Origin: Gilvimarinus agarilyticus
GTDB lineage: Bacteria > Pseudomonadota > Gammaproteobacteria > Pseudomonadales > Cellvibrionaceae
NCBI RefSeq assembly: GCF_000832015.1
Contig: NZ_JXCJ01000001.1
Coordinates: 3,865,041 to 3,929,040 of the forward strand
Reading direction: 5' to 3'
DNA: 64,000 nucleotides
The position numbers and the translations under genes were made by a program. Below the pieces are notes generated by a model that did not search any database, was not told the origin of the DNA, and saw only the letters and a program-made list of their open reading frames with translations. Of this stretch, positions 9,137 through 17,037 are shown in pieces (positions within the stretch are counted from its first letter, which is position 1; each line of letters opens with the position of its first letter).

Positions 9137-9448
9137 TTACTCGTACGGGCGATCGAACGCATTATCAAAAACGTTATCGAGCACGGCACCCACAACGCCA
9201 TCGAAAAAGGTAAAAGCCACCGACTGCCCGGCGCTGCGCAAGTCAGATTGCCGCTTAAGGCAGCGCGATAAGTAATCGGGCTTTCCCGGGTCATCCACTT
9301 GCGGCTGAGTGCGAATACAATCGCCAGTATCACTGGCAAGCTTCGCGGCGGTTGGCTGTCGCGGGGCGGCGCAGGCCGCCAACAACGCAATGACACTCAC
9401 TAGCAACACTAACCTTCGCTGTAACCTAATCACCGCTCTGGCCCTCAC
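9137..9448 (-). CDS. Small predicted lipoprotein
   Basis: 103 residues from GTG 9448, whose first bases overlap the stop of the upstream ABM-domain gene, so the two are probably translationally coupled. A basic start and hydrophobic stretch (RRLVLLVSVIALLAAC) end in a lipobox, so the mature protein should start at Cys25. The rest is short, polar, and contains two more cysteines (GDCIRTQ, LSRCLKRQ) and a C-terminal FFDGVVGAVLDNVFDNAFD. I do not recognise a family. A GTG five codons later is an alternative start. Confidence 0.6.
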   Translation of the reverse strand: MRARAVIRLQRRLVLLVSVIALLAACAAPRQPTAAKLASDTGDCIRTQPQVDDPGKPDYLSRCLKRQSDLRSAGQSVAFTFFDGVVGAVLDNVFDNAFDRPYE

Positions 9449-9759
9449 ACCTGTGCCCCGCTAAGGACTCCGCTAACCTGACGGTAGTGCTCAACCACCG
9501 GGAAGGGGTCATAAAATTTATGCAGCAGCGCCCGCCAGCGCTGATATTCGGCGCTTTGGCGAAACCCTTCCGTGTGATCTTCCAGCCTATTCCACCACAC
9601 TAACAGCACATAGCGATCAGGCTGCTCGATACAGCGGTGGAGCTGATGCTCCCGATAACCGGGCATAGCGGCAATAATCGTTTGCGCCTCGGCAAAGGCT
9701 CGCTCAAATTCCGCCGCTTGGCCCGGGATCACATCCAGCGTCGCTTTTTCTATAATCAT
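9445..9759 (-). CDS. Antibiotic biosynthesis monooxygenase (ABM) domain protein
   Basis: About 104 residues from ATG 9759 (MIIEKATLDVIPGQ), preferred over the upstream open codons because AAGGATG stands just before it. The fold pattern is a ferredoxin-like ABM domain: EFERAFAEAQTIIAAMPGYREHQLHRC, then DRYVLLVWWNRLEDHTEGFRQSAEYQRWRALLH. Many ABM proteins act as small dimeric monooxygenases, heme-degrading enzymes or unknown stress proteins. The WW-N-x-LEDHTEGFRxS core is the generic form, so no specific substrate is given. It precedes and overlaps the small lipoprotein gene. Confidence 0.8.
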   Translation of the reverse strand: MIIEKATLDVIPGQAAEFERAFAEAQTIIAAMPGYREHQLHRCIEQPDRYVLLVWWNRLEDHTEGFRQSAEYQRWRALLHKFYDPFPVVEHYRQVSGVLSGAQV

Positions 9760-9872
9760 AACAACATCCTTGTTAAAGCCAGACACCACATACACCCGAC
9801 AGCTTAACGCTTACAAGCGCATAATGTACCTCTCGTGTTACGCTTAATCTATAAAAACTGACGGAGGTCACC

Positions 9873-11354
9873 GTGGGCAAACACATTTTGGCGATCGATC
9901 AAGGCACCACCAGCAGCCGGGCTATGGTTTTCTCTCCCGAGGGCCGAGCACTCGCCAGTGCCCAGTGCGAATTTGACCAGCACTTTCCCAATGATGGCTG
10001 GGTCGAGCACGACGCCGAACAAATCTGGCAGGTGACCGCCCGAGTCTGCCGCGAGGCATTGGCCGAGCTGGAAACCCCTGATGACGTTATCGGTATTGGC
10101 ATCACCAATCAGCGCGAAACCACCGTCGTGTGGCAGCGCAACACCGGTAAGCCCATTGGGCGCGCCATCGTGTGGCAAGACCGACGCACTGCACAAGTCT
10201 GCCGCGATTTAAAGAAAGCCGGCCACGAAAAGAGTGTACGCGAACGCACCGGCCTACTGCTCGACCCGTATTTTTCGGCCACTAAAGTCGCGTGGATGCT
10301 CGATAATATCGACGGCGCCCGCGAGCAGGCCGAGCGTGGCGAGCTGGCTTTTGGCACCATCGACAGCTGGCTGATCTGGAACTTTACCGGTGGCAAACGC
10401 CACGTAACCGACGCCACCAATGCCGCCCGTACCCTGCTGTTTAATATTCACGAGCAGCGCTGGGACGACGAACTGCTCGCGCTGTTTAATATTCCGAAAA
10501 CCATGCTGCCCGAGGTGCTTGATTGCGCCGCCGATTTTGGAACAGCCACACACAGCCTCGGGGATATCGAGCTACCCATCGCCGGAGTCGCCGGCGACCA
10601 GCACGCCGCCATGGTGGGGCAGGCCTGCTTTAGCCCCGGCATGATCAAAAGCACCTACGGCACAGGCTGTTTTGCCTTGTTACACACGGGCGACACCCCC
10701 ATTAACTCAGACAACCGGCTGCTTACCACCCTCGCCTACCGCCTAAACGGCAAGCCCCAGTATGCGCTGGAAGGCTCCATTTTTATTGCCGGAGCCGCCG
10801 TGCAATGGCTGCGCGATAAACTGGGAATCATTCAACAGGCCGCCGAAACCGAGGCGCTGGCCGAATCACTTAACAGCAACAACGGCGTGTATTTGGTACC
10901 CGCCTTTACCGGCCTGGGCGCCCCCCACTGGGAGCCTGACGCGCGGGCCATTATTTGCGGCATGACACGCGATACCGGCCGTGCCGAGCTGGCTCGCGCC
11001 GCACTTGAAGCGGTGTGCTATCAAACTCACGACTTACTCGATGCGATGACCGCTGACGCCGGCAAACGCCCCGACACCCTGCGCGTCGACGGCGGTATGA
11101 TCGCTAACAACTGGCTCATGCAAATGCTCAGCGATATTACCGCCATGCCCGCCGAACGCCCCGCCATGATCGAAACCACCGCGCTAGGCGCCGCGCGCCT
11201 GGCGGGCTTACAACTGGGCATTTTCAACAATCTGGAAGATATTGCCGCGAGCTGGGAGCTGGAGCGCCGCACCGAGCCCGCGATGGAAAGTGCAACCCGA
11301 AAGTCACTCACCAAAGGATGGCAAAAAGCCGTGAAGAGAAGTTTGCTGGACTAA
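9873..11354 (+). CDS. glpK: Glycerol kinase
   Basis: 493 residues, the usual length, from GTG 9873 with GGAGGT six bases upstream. It phosphorylates glycerol with ATP to sn-glycerol 3-phosphate in the cytoplasm. FGGY kinase marks are clear: [14 protein letters not shown] at the N-terminal phosphate loop, [29 protein letters not shown]-type motif ([16 protein letters not shown]), the adenosine motif [12 protein letters not shown], and [13 protein letters not shown]. No glpF, glpD or glpR lies next to it, so it stands alone here. It converges on the hemolysin III gene with a 16-base gap. Confidence 0.97.
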   Translation: MGKHILAIDQGTTSSRAMVFSPEGRALASAQCEFDQHFPNDGWVEHDAEQIWQVTARVCREALAELETPDDVIGIGITNQRETTVVWQRNTGKPIGRAIVWQDRRTAQVCRDLKKAGHEKSVRERTGLLLDPYFSATKVAWMLDNIDGAREQAERGELAFGTIDSWLIWNFTGGKRHVTDATNAARTLLFNIHEQRWDDELLALFNIPKTMLPEVLDCAADFGTATHSLGDIELPIAGVAGDQHAAMVGQACFSPGMIKSTYGTGCFALLHTGDTPINSDNRLLTTLAYRLNGKPQYALEGSIFIAGAAVQWLRDKLGIIQQAAETEALAESLNSNNGVYLVPAFTGLGAPHWEPDARAIICGMTRDTGRAELARAALEAVCYQTHDLLDAMTADAGKRPDTLRVDGGMIANNWLMQMLSDITAMPAERPAMIETTALGAARLAGLQLGIFNNLEDIAASWELERRTEPAMESATRKSLTKGWQKAVKRSLLD

Positions 11355-11370
11355 GGTAGCTAAACAGCAA

Positions 11371-11997
11371 CTAACGCACATAAGCCACGATAGAAACAAA
11401 GTGGCAAAACGAGCCGGCCAATACAAACAAGTGCCAGATACCGTGGGCGTGACGCAGCTTTTTAAGACCATCGAGCACGTAAAAAATCACCCCCACGGTG
11501 TAGGTAATGCCGCCGGCGAGCAACCAGTAAAGCCCGGCGGCGGGAAATCCCTCGGCCAGATCCTGATAAACCGCCACGCACACCCAGCCCATCACCAGAT
11601 AGATAATAATCTGCAGCCACTTGATGCGCTTTTTAGGCAGAATATCCAGCAGCAAACCCGCTACCGCCAGCGCCCAAATAATGCCGAGCATAAGCCAACC
11701 GGTGCGCCCCCCAATGGTAACCAACATAAAAGGCGTGTAGGTGCCGGCAATCAGTAAATAAATGCACACATGGTCGAGCTTGCGAAACACCGCTTTAACC
11801 CTGGGTGAGCGAAAGCTGTGATAGAGCGTAGACATGGTGTAGAGCAAGATCAGGGTGACACCAAATACCGCAAAACTTGCGATTAACGCAGCATCCCACT
11901 GCTGAATGCTGATGGTTAACAAGGCACCAAAACCAACCAGCGCCAGTACGGCGCCCACCAGATGGGTAATACTGTTGATCCGCTCGCCATCGTACAT
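11371..11997 (-). CDS. trhA: Hemolysin III family (TrhA/YqfA-like) membrane protein
   Basis: 208 residues with seven predicted membrane helices. Family residues are present: GERINSITHLVGAVLAL at the start, STLYHSF, KLDHVCIYLLIAGTYTPF, and the late HGIWHLFVLAGSFCHF with the conserved histidines of the CREST/PAQR superfamily. The ATG at 11997 has AAGGGGG in front. In E. coli the homologue TrhA (YqfA) affects membrane-lipid homeostasis; the name hemolysin III is historical. It is a single gene with its own promoter. Confidence 0.9.
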   Translation of the reverse strand: MYDGERINSITHLVGAVLALVGFGALLTISIQQWDAALIASFAVFGVTLILLYTMSTLYHSFRSPRVKAVFRKLDHVCIYLLIAGTYTPFMLVTIGGRTGWLMLGIIWALAVAGLLLDILPKKRIKWLQIIIYLVMGWVCVAVYQDLAEGFPAAGLYWLLAGGITYTVGVIFYVLDGLKKLRHAHGIWHLFVLAGSFCHFVSIVAYVR

Positions 11998-12137
11998 AAT
12001 GCCCCCTTACTTTACGGCTCGGGCGTTTGCCCTCATTTCGCAACGCCATAAGATACGACACTTTTCCTGCCAATTGCACGCCACTTTTACCTCTAGCAGG
12101 CGTCACCTTATCTCAACACCAACAACCGCAATACACA

Positions 12138-12172
12138 AAAAAGCGCCACCGCGATACGCGATGGCGCTTTTT
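12138..12172 (-). terminator. Intrinsic terminator after the iron-region TonB receptor
   Basis: AAAAAGCGCCA paired with TGGCGCTTTTT around a GC-rich inner loop (CGCG...CGCG can pair further). It lies 50 bases past the stop of the minus-strand TonB receptor. Confidence 0.8.
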
Positions 12173-12222
12173 ACACCAGGGCCAAATGTTTCAGCCCTGA
12201 AACCAAATGGCGTTAGCCTGGC

Positions 12223-14202
12223 TTAAAAACGATACGCCAGGCTCAGGCGAACATCACGCCCCGGCGCCTGATAACCTTTAATACCGGTATAGCCGTCCAG
12301 ATGGGTAAAGTCCTCAACACTGCCGTGATCCAGGTACTCCTCGTCAAACACATTTTTTACGGTTAAAGTCATGCTAAAGCCGCGCCAGCCGCTGGGCTCC
12401 CAATGAGCATAGACATCGTGCACGTTATAGCCCGGCTTGCTGATACTGGCCGCGGCAGACTCAACATACAAATCGTCCAGATCTTGTACCAGCGTCATAA
12501 TCCAGCCGATATCCATTGTGGAGCTCAACTGATACGAGGTGTCCATGGTTAGAGTATTACCGGTTGAGGTGCCCAAATAACCGTAGGAGTAGCGCGTTAG
12601 CGGCTCGCCATCGAGCTCAACATCGGTATCCACGTAAGTCCACTTAGAAAACAGGCGCTCGCCGTTATAGGTAACGCCCAATGAGTATCCGTTGGTTTCC
12701 AGCTCACCCAGGTTCTCGTAGTGACGCGACCAGGGCACATCGTTACCAATAGCATCTTCGATGGCGGTGTCATGATAACCGGCACTCAACAGGAAGGAGC
12801 CCAGCGTGTAATCCAAGCCCAACTCAAAGTTCTTGGCTTTCTCGGCTTTTAAATCCGGATCATTAGTGGTGCCAAAGAGTTTAAAACCATCGTTGGTTTC
12901 TACTCCGCGCAGCGATTCGGCGTAACCACCACTAAAGGTTATATCGCGGGTGATATCGTAAGCAAAACCAACATTGGGGCTAAAGCCATCCGAGCTGAAC
13001 TCGTTGTTTTCTTTATCTACCGCATTAAAGTCATCCCAGCGGGTGCCAAAGGTTAACAGCAAAGTATCGGTGGCTTGATAACGGTCTTGCACAAAAAAGC
13101 CCAGTACATCGCTGGTTTCAACAAACACGTTACCACCCAGCGCGGCTTCACCGGCGGTGACTTCGTCATCGCGATAATCCGAGCCGTAAATAATACTGTG
13201 CTCGCCCACCTGGCTGGTGTTGCTCAACACATAACCCTGAGTATTCACCGCACTGGCGTAGTCATCCCAGGGGCGATAAATTTCAAAGTCGGTGTTATAC
13301 AGGCTGACGTCCAACAGTACCCAGTCGCTATCGGGCTTGTCCCACGAGTATTTTAAGGTTGTGGTTTCGCGATCGAACTCTAAATCGCGCAACGGGTTGC
13401 GCGGGCCTTCGCCCCACTCTGGGCGGGTGAGTTTTTCGCCTTCTTCGGTCAGATTTTCGTAGCTAAGGCTGGCTTTGTGGCCACCGCCAAAATCGCCCAC
13501 TAACTTCACAAACCCTAAATCCTGATTTGAGTTGGTGCCAGGCAAAGCATCACCATTAGGGTCTTGCATGTCGTCCTGATCGGAGCTGACGTAGCTGGCC
13601 ATTGCGCTAAAGGTATCGCCCAGGCGGCCAAATACGGTACCGCTGCCTTTGTAGCCTTCGGTGTTGGAGAAGTATCCGGCTTTTAATATTGCGCCAAAAT
13701 CTTTGCTGCCTAAAAGATCTTCCGGGTTTTTGGTTTCAAACTTAATGGCACCACCTAACGCACCGGGGCCGCTGGTCGCATCGCCCGCGCCCACTTGCAC
13801 ATGCACCTGTTTAAGCAGCTCGGGCTCGATGGAGATACGGCCCGTGTGGTGATAGGTCACACCCGACTGAGTCGCACCATCTACGCTGATGTTGAGGGTA
13901 TCTTCACCTAAGTTACGCACATAGATTTTTTGCGCCGCTCCCACAGAGCCGCCCACCAATACCGTGGGTACGCCCGAGAACACGTCATCCAAATCGTTGG
14001 CTTGTTTACGATCCAGATCGGCCGAGGTCAGCAAGCTGTCTACTGGCTCACCAATCACCACCAGCTCTTCAATGGTCTCTTGTTTCTTTTGCTCGTCCGA
14101 TGAGTCTGCTTCCGACTGAGCCAGGGTGCTGATGGGCAGCGCCAAAAACGGCGCCAGGCAGATGGGCCCGACATAGCGGGCGGGCTTAAACAAGCGTTGC
14201 AT
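12223..14202 (-). CDS. TonB-dependent receptor, likely siderophore receptor
   Basis: 659 residues with a signal peptide ending LAQ, a TonB box (EELVVIG), a plug with VFSGVPTVLVGGSVGAAQKIYVRNLG and GPGALGGAIKFETKNPEDL, and a barrel ending VRLSLAYRF. Its length and compact plug fit ferric-siderophore or heme-type receptors rather than the longer sugar receptor at 4167-7016. A Fur-box-like site lies in the promoter (14241-14258), and the gene is divergent from the Fur-linked regulator, exporter and petrobactin genes. Import of the ferric siderophore made by the neighbouring operon is therefore likely but inferred. The start ATG has AAGGACG eight bases upstream. Confidence 0.88.
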   Translation of the reverse strand: MQRLFKPARYVGPICLAPFLALPISTLAQSEADSSDEQKKQETIEELVVIGEPVDSLLTSADLDRKQANDLDDVFSGVPTVLVGGSVGAAQKIYVRNLGEDTLNISVDGATQSGVTYHHTGRISIEPELLKQVHVQVGAGDATSGPGALGGAIKFETKNPEDLLGSKDFGAILKAGYFSNTEGYKGSGTVFGRLGDTFSAMASYVSSDQDDMQDPNGDALPGTNSNQDLGFVKLVGDFGGGHKASLSYENLTEEGEKLTRPEWGEGPRNPLRDLEFDRETTTLKYSWDKPDSDWVLLDVSLYNTDFEIYRPWDDYASAVNTQGYVLSNTSQVGEHSIIYGSDYRDDEVTAGEAALGGNVFVETSDVLGFFVQDRYQATDTLLLTFGTRWDDFNAVDKENNEFSSDGFSPNVGFAYDITRDITFSGGYAESLRGVETNDGFKLFGTTNDPDLKAEKAKNFELGLDYTLGSFLLSAGYHDTAIEDAIGNDVPWSRHYENLGELETNGYSLGVTYNGERLFSKWTYVDTDVELDGEPLTRYSYGYLGTSTGNTLTMDTSYQLSSTMDIGWIMTLVQDLDDLYVESAAASISKPGYNVHDVYAHWEPSGWRGFSMTLTVKNVFDEEYLDHGSVEDFTHLDGYTGIKGYQAPGRDVRLSLAYRF

Positions 14203-14240
14203 GATGACTGCGTCCTTTTGAGTTAACCTAAAAAAGAAGC

Positions 14241-14258
14241 ATTATCATTTTCATATAA
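14241..14258 (-). promoter_or_regulatory. Fur box before the TonB receptor
   Basis: ATTATCATTTTCATATAA reads as three head-to-tail hexamers of the Fur consensus (ATTATC exact, ATTTTC one mismatch, third weak). It lies about 40 bases upstream of the minus-strand receptor ATG. Confidence 0.65.
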
Positions 14259-14431
14259 AGAAAAGTAAACACCTGTTACAGTTGTTACAAACCTTCAACT
14301 AATGCCCGGCAGACCGCTAAACCAACGTTTCAGCCCCACCTAGCGCGCCGCGAGTGGCGCCATATCCTGGTCTGGCTTTTACCAACCTGCGCACATCTCC
14401 GGTAAATTCATATTGCGCAAAACAAATATAA

Positions 14432-14446
14432 TGAGTATCGTTATCA
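14432..14446 (+). promoter_or_regulatory. Fur box before the response regulator
   Basis: TGAGTATCGTTATCA matches the 7-1-7 Fur palindrome TGATAAT-N-ATTATCA at 12 of 14 fixed bases. It lies 31 bases before the GTG of the response regulator gene, the right place for repression by Fur-Fe. Confidence 0.8.
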
Positions 14447-14476
14447 TTAAGGATTGCAACACCAGCAGGAGTTAAC

Positions 14477-15223
14477 GTGAACCCATCCGCTACCGAGCTG
14501 CCCATGCCCAACGCGCTATGGGTGGGCCCACAGGACGACTTGTTTAAGGCGCTGCAAGCGCAGTTTCGGGCTGAAGGCTGGCAGTTTAGCCTTTGTCCCG
14601 CCAACGATGAAACTTGCCTGAGCGAGCATCTACCCGGCAACGAGTTGTGCGTGTTGCTGTTAGATGCCGATGCGGTGGCTAACCCTTGGGAGCAGCTGGC
14701 CCAACTACACCAGTGGCAGCCGGTACCGGTAGTGATGCTTGCGCGCAACCACAACCTATGTGTCAACGCGTTTCGGCGCGGTGCCGACGACTTTTTAACC
14801 AAGCCCTTTAATCCACTCGAATTACTCATGCGTTGCAGTGCCTTACTGCGCCGGACCAGTAGCCAAGCTCGCCGCACAGCAGCCAGCCCTACCACCGACA
14901 GTGAGCTGGCTATTGGCCCGCTGGTACTGCATCGCCAGCAGCGGTTGGCCTCTTACGATAAGCAGCCTATTCAACTCACCGCGATCCAATTTAAGTTGTT
15001 GTTGTGCATGAGTCGCAACCACAACCGCCTCTTGCACAAAGCGGATTTGCACCGCTGGGTTCTCAATAAATCCTACTGCCGCGACGATCGCAGTATCGAC
15101 ATGCACCTCAGCCGAATCCGCAAAAAGCTTGAAGCCGCCGGCATGCCACCGGATGCGATACAAACGGTGCGCGGTCACGGCTATCAGCTATCGCTTGAGC
15201 CACAAACCATGTCTGCCTGTTAA
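14477..15223 (+). CDS. Orphan OmpR/PhoB-type response regulator with a degenerate receiver
   Basis: 248 residues from GTG 14477 with CAGGAG in front. The C-terminal winged helix is standard OmpR type (LTAIQFKLLLCMSRN, SIDMHLSRIRKKLEAAGMPPDAIQTVRGHGYQL). The receiver keeps a likely phospho-acceptor strand (VLLLDADA) and the lysine loop (DDFLTKPFNPLELL). The N-terminal acidic pocket, normally DD or ED after the first strand, reads LWVGPQDDLF with Gly-Pro at those places, and the switch Thr/Ser position reads VMLARN. Phosphorylation may thus be altered or absent. No histidine kinase gene is nearby. The Fur box directly upstream and the siderophore genes downstream suggest it activates iron uptake under iron limitation; this is inference. 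Confidence 0.85.
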   Translation: MNPSATELPMPNALWVGPQDDLFKALQAQFRAEGWQFSLCPANDETCLSEHLPGNELCVLLLDADAVANPWEQLAQLHQWQPVPVVMLARNHNLCVNAFRRGADDFLTKPFNPLELLMRCSALLRRTSSQARRTAASPTTDSELAIGPLVLHRQQRLASYDKQPIQLTAIQFKLLLCMSRNHNRLLHKADLHRWVLNKSYCRDDRSIDMHLSRIRKKLEAAGMPPDAIQTVRGHGYQLSLEPQTMSAC

Positions 15224-15295
15224 GGCCCGCTCACGCGTCATCTTATCAACACCAACACCGCCGCCCGGCGGCGGCCAACCCGTAAGGAAGTCTCT

Positions 15296-15586
15296 GTGTT
15301 AATGTCATCCCGCGCCTCGCTTGTCCTCACCACACCCGCGCGCACCCTGCACCGGCTATGCAAACATTTTAGCCACAAGGTCACCGCCCGTTGGCAAGAC
15401 AATACAGGGCATGTCGACTTTGCCATCGGTGAATGCACGTTAACGGCCACCACCGAGCAACTGCAACTAACGTGCTGGGCGCGCTCGTACGATGAACTGC
15501 GCGAAATAGAGCAGACTTTAGAACGCCACATCGGCCCCATGAGCGGCCAACATCAACAGCCACCCAAACTGATTTGGCACCGATGA
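15296..15586 (+). CDS. DUF2218 family protein
   Basis: 96 residues from GTG 15296, with AAGGAAG five bases in front; ATG 15302 is an alternative. The family pattern is clear: RTLHRLCKHFSHKVTARW, a central FAIGECTLTATTEQLQLTCWA, then EIEQTLERHIGPM and a closing PKLIWHR. DUF2218 proteins are small, cytosolic and of unknown function, and are often found beside siderophore and TonB genes. Here the gene overlaps the MATE exporter by the ATGA pattern and lies downstream of a Fur-boxed regulator, which supports an iron-related role. Confidence 0.85.
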   Translation: MLMSSRASLVLTTPARTLHRLCKHFSHKVTARWQDNTGHVDFAIGECTLTATTEQLQLTCWARSYDELREIEQTLERHIGPMSGQHQQPPKLIWHR

Positions 15587-16929
15587 GCACCCCAGCTAAC
15601 GCCGCGCTTGGAGCGCCCGTCCTAGGCACATTTTTGCGTTATGTGGGCGCCTCCGTTGCCGGGCTATTGGCGCTCACGGGCGCCGCCATTATCGATGGTT
15701 TTATGGTGGGAAAATGGCTCGGCGCCGAGGCGTTAGCGGCGGTTAACTTACTCATCCCTTTGTGGATTTTGTTATTCGGCCTGGTGTTAATGCTGGCCAT
15801 TGGCGCCAGCGTAGTTGCCAGCCGCTATTTAGGTGCCGGGCGCTTAAACGCCGCAAGCAAGATATTCTCGGCCACGCTGAGCATGGCAGCCATCGGCGGT
15901 TTGGCGCTTACGCTTATTTTTAGTTTTTTAAACAATTATCTATTAGCGCTGCTCGCCGTACCCGAGTCGTTGCAAGCACTAGTGCGCCCCTATTTTTTAA
16001 TCGTACTGGCCGGGCTGGCACCTCAGTATGTGGCCGTAGTGCTGTACTATTTTTTACGCGTCGCCGGCGAGGCGCAGCGCGCCAGCCGCGCCCTAGTGTT
16101 AGGCGCGCTTGTGAATATCATTCTGGATATTCTCCTGCTCGGTGTACTGCACTGGGATATCCGCGCCGCCGCACTGGCCACTCTGACCGCACAGCTAACC
16201 CAGTGCGCGCTCTTGCTCGTCACTTACCGGCGCCACGCTGGCGCACTGCACTGGCGCCCGGCTTTTTTAAAAACCAAAAGGCTACTGCAGTTTTGCGCTA
16301 ACGGTTTCTCCGAGTTTGTCAACGAGGTGTCAGCGGGTATTGTGCTACTGATTATTCACTGGCTGTTAAGCCGCGAGTTTGGCGTGGCCGCCGTGGCAGG
16401 CTTTGCGCTTATTCACTACGCTTTACTACTAAATATTATGCTAGCGTGTGCCATCGCCGAAGTGGTGCATGTGTTGGTCAGCCAAAACAACGGCGCCGGG
16501 CAAACACAGCGCAGTCAATTATTTTTTCGCTTAGGCCTTGGCCTCGCAGTGGTAACCGGCATTATCTTATGGTGCTTTAGCCACTGGGGCAGCCAAGCGC
16601 TTAGTCAGTGGTTTTTTTCCAGCGTAAATGCCGCTCACTTCGCACAACAGTTTTGGCCCGTAATCGCCCCGGTATTTTTACTCACCGGGGCTAACCTGGT
16701 GATATCGGCGTGGTTTACCGCGCAACAACGGCCTGGGCGCTCGGCGCTTATCGCACTGTCGCGCAGCTTAGTGTTGCCTTTGTTTTTTTTATGGTTGCTG
16801 TACACCTCCTCACTAAGCCTGCCATTTTTATGGGCCTTACCTTTTGCCGAGCTATTCACCTTGCTGCTCGCGGGCTTCTTTACGGCGCAACATTCCTCTC
16901 TTTGGCGCGCAAAAGTTGCCTTTAATTAA
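15583..16929 (+). CDS. MATE family efflux transporter
   Basis: About 448 residues from ATG 15583, overlapping the DUF2218 stop as ATGA. Twelve membrane segments in two similar halves are visible. MATE marks include ALTGAAIIDGFMVGKWLGAEALAAVNL in the first half and GFSEFVNEVSAGIVLLIIHWLL in the second. MATE proteins export small molecules in exchange for sodium or protons. Its place between a Fur-linked regulator and a petrobactin-type operon makes it a candidate exporter of the siderophore or a precursor; the known exporter in Bacillus anthracis (ApeX) is of another family, so this remains inference. Confidence 0.9.
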   Translation: MSTPANAALGAPVLGTFLRYVGASVAGLLALTGAAIIDGFMVGKWLGAEALAAVNLLIPLWILLFGLVLMLAIGASVVASRYLGAGRLNAASKIFSATLSMAAIGGLALTLIFSFLNNYLLALLAVPESLQALVRPYFLIVLAGLAPQYVAVVLYYFLRVAGEAQRASRALVLGALVNIILDILLLGVLHWDIRAAALATLTAQLTQCALLLVTYRRHAGALHWRPAFLKTKRLLQFCANGFSEFVNEVSAGIVLLIIHWLLSREFGVAAVAGFALIHYALLLNIMLACAIAEVVHVLVSQNNGAGQTQRSQLFFRLGLGLAVVTGIILWCFSHWGSQALSQWFFSSVNAAHFAQQFWPVIAPVFLLTGANLVISAWFTAQQRPGRSALIALSRSLVLPLFFLWLLYTSSLSLPFLWALPFAELFTLLLAGFFTAQHSSLWRAKVAFN

Positions 16930-16972
16930 AATCCGGGCAAAGTTATGTAACAACCGTAAAATAAAATGACAA

Positions 16973-16987
16973 TGAGAATCGCTCTCA
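16973..16987 (+). promoter_or_regulatory. Fur box before the siderophore operon
   Basis: TGAGAATCGCTCTCA is an inverted repeat (TGAGA...TCTCA) matching the Fur 7-1-7 palindrome at 11 of 15 places. TGACAAT just upstream adds another half-site. It is 50 bases before the first synthetase ATG. Confidence 0.75.
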
Positions 16988-17037
16988 TATAATCGGCTAC
17001 ACACTCTCCTTAAAGGAATCATAACGGGGACTTTGCT

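Noticed and set aside
14317-14895. 192-codon minus-strand frame opposite the response regulator
   Set aside because: It runs antisense over a clear OmpR-type gene and its Fur-box promoter, has low-complexity Ser/Arg/Leu content and matches no family.
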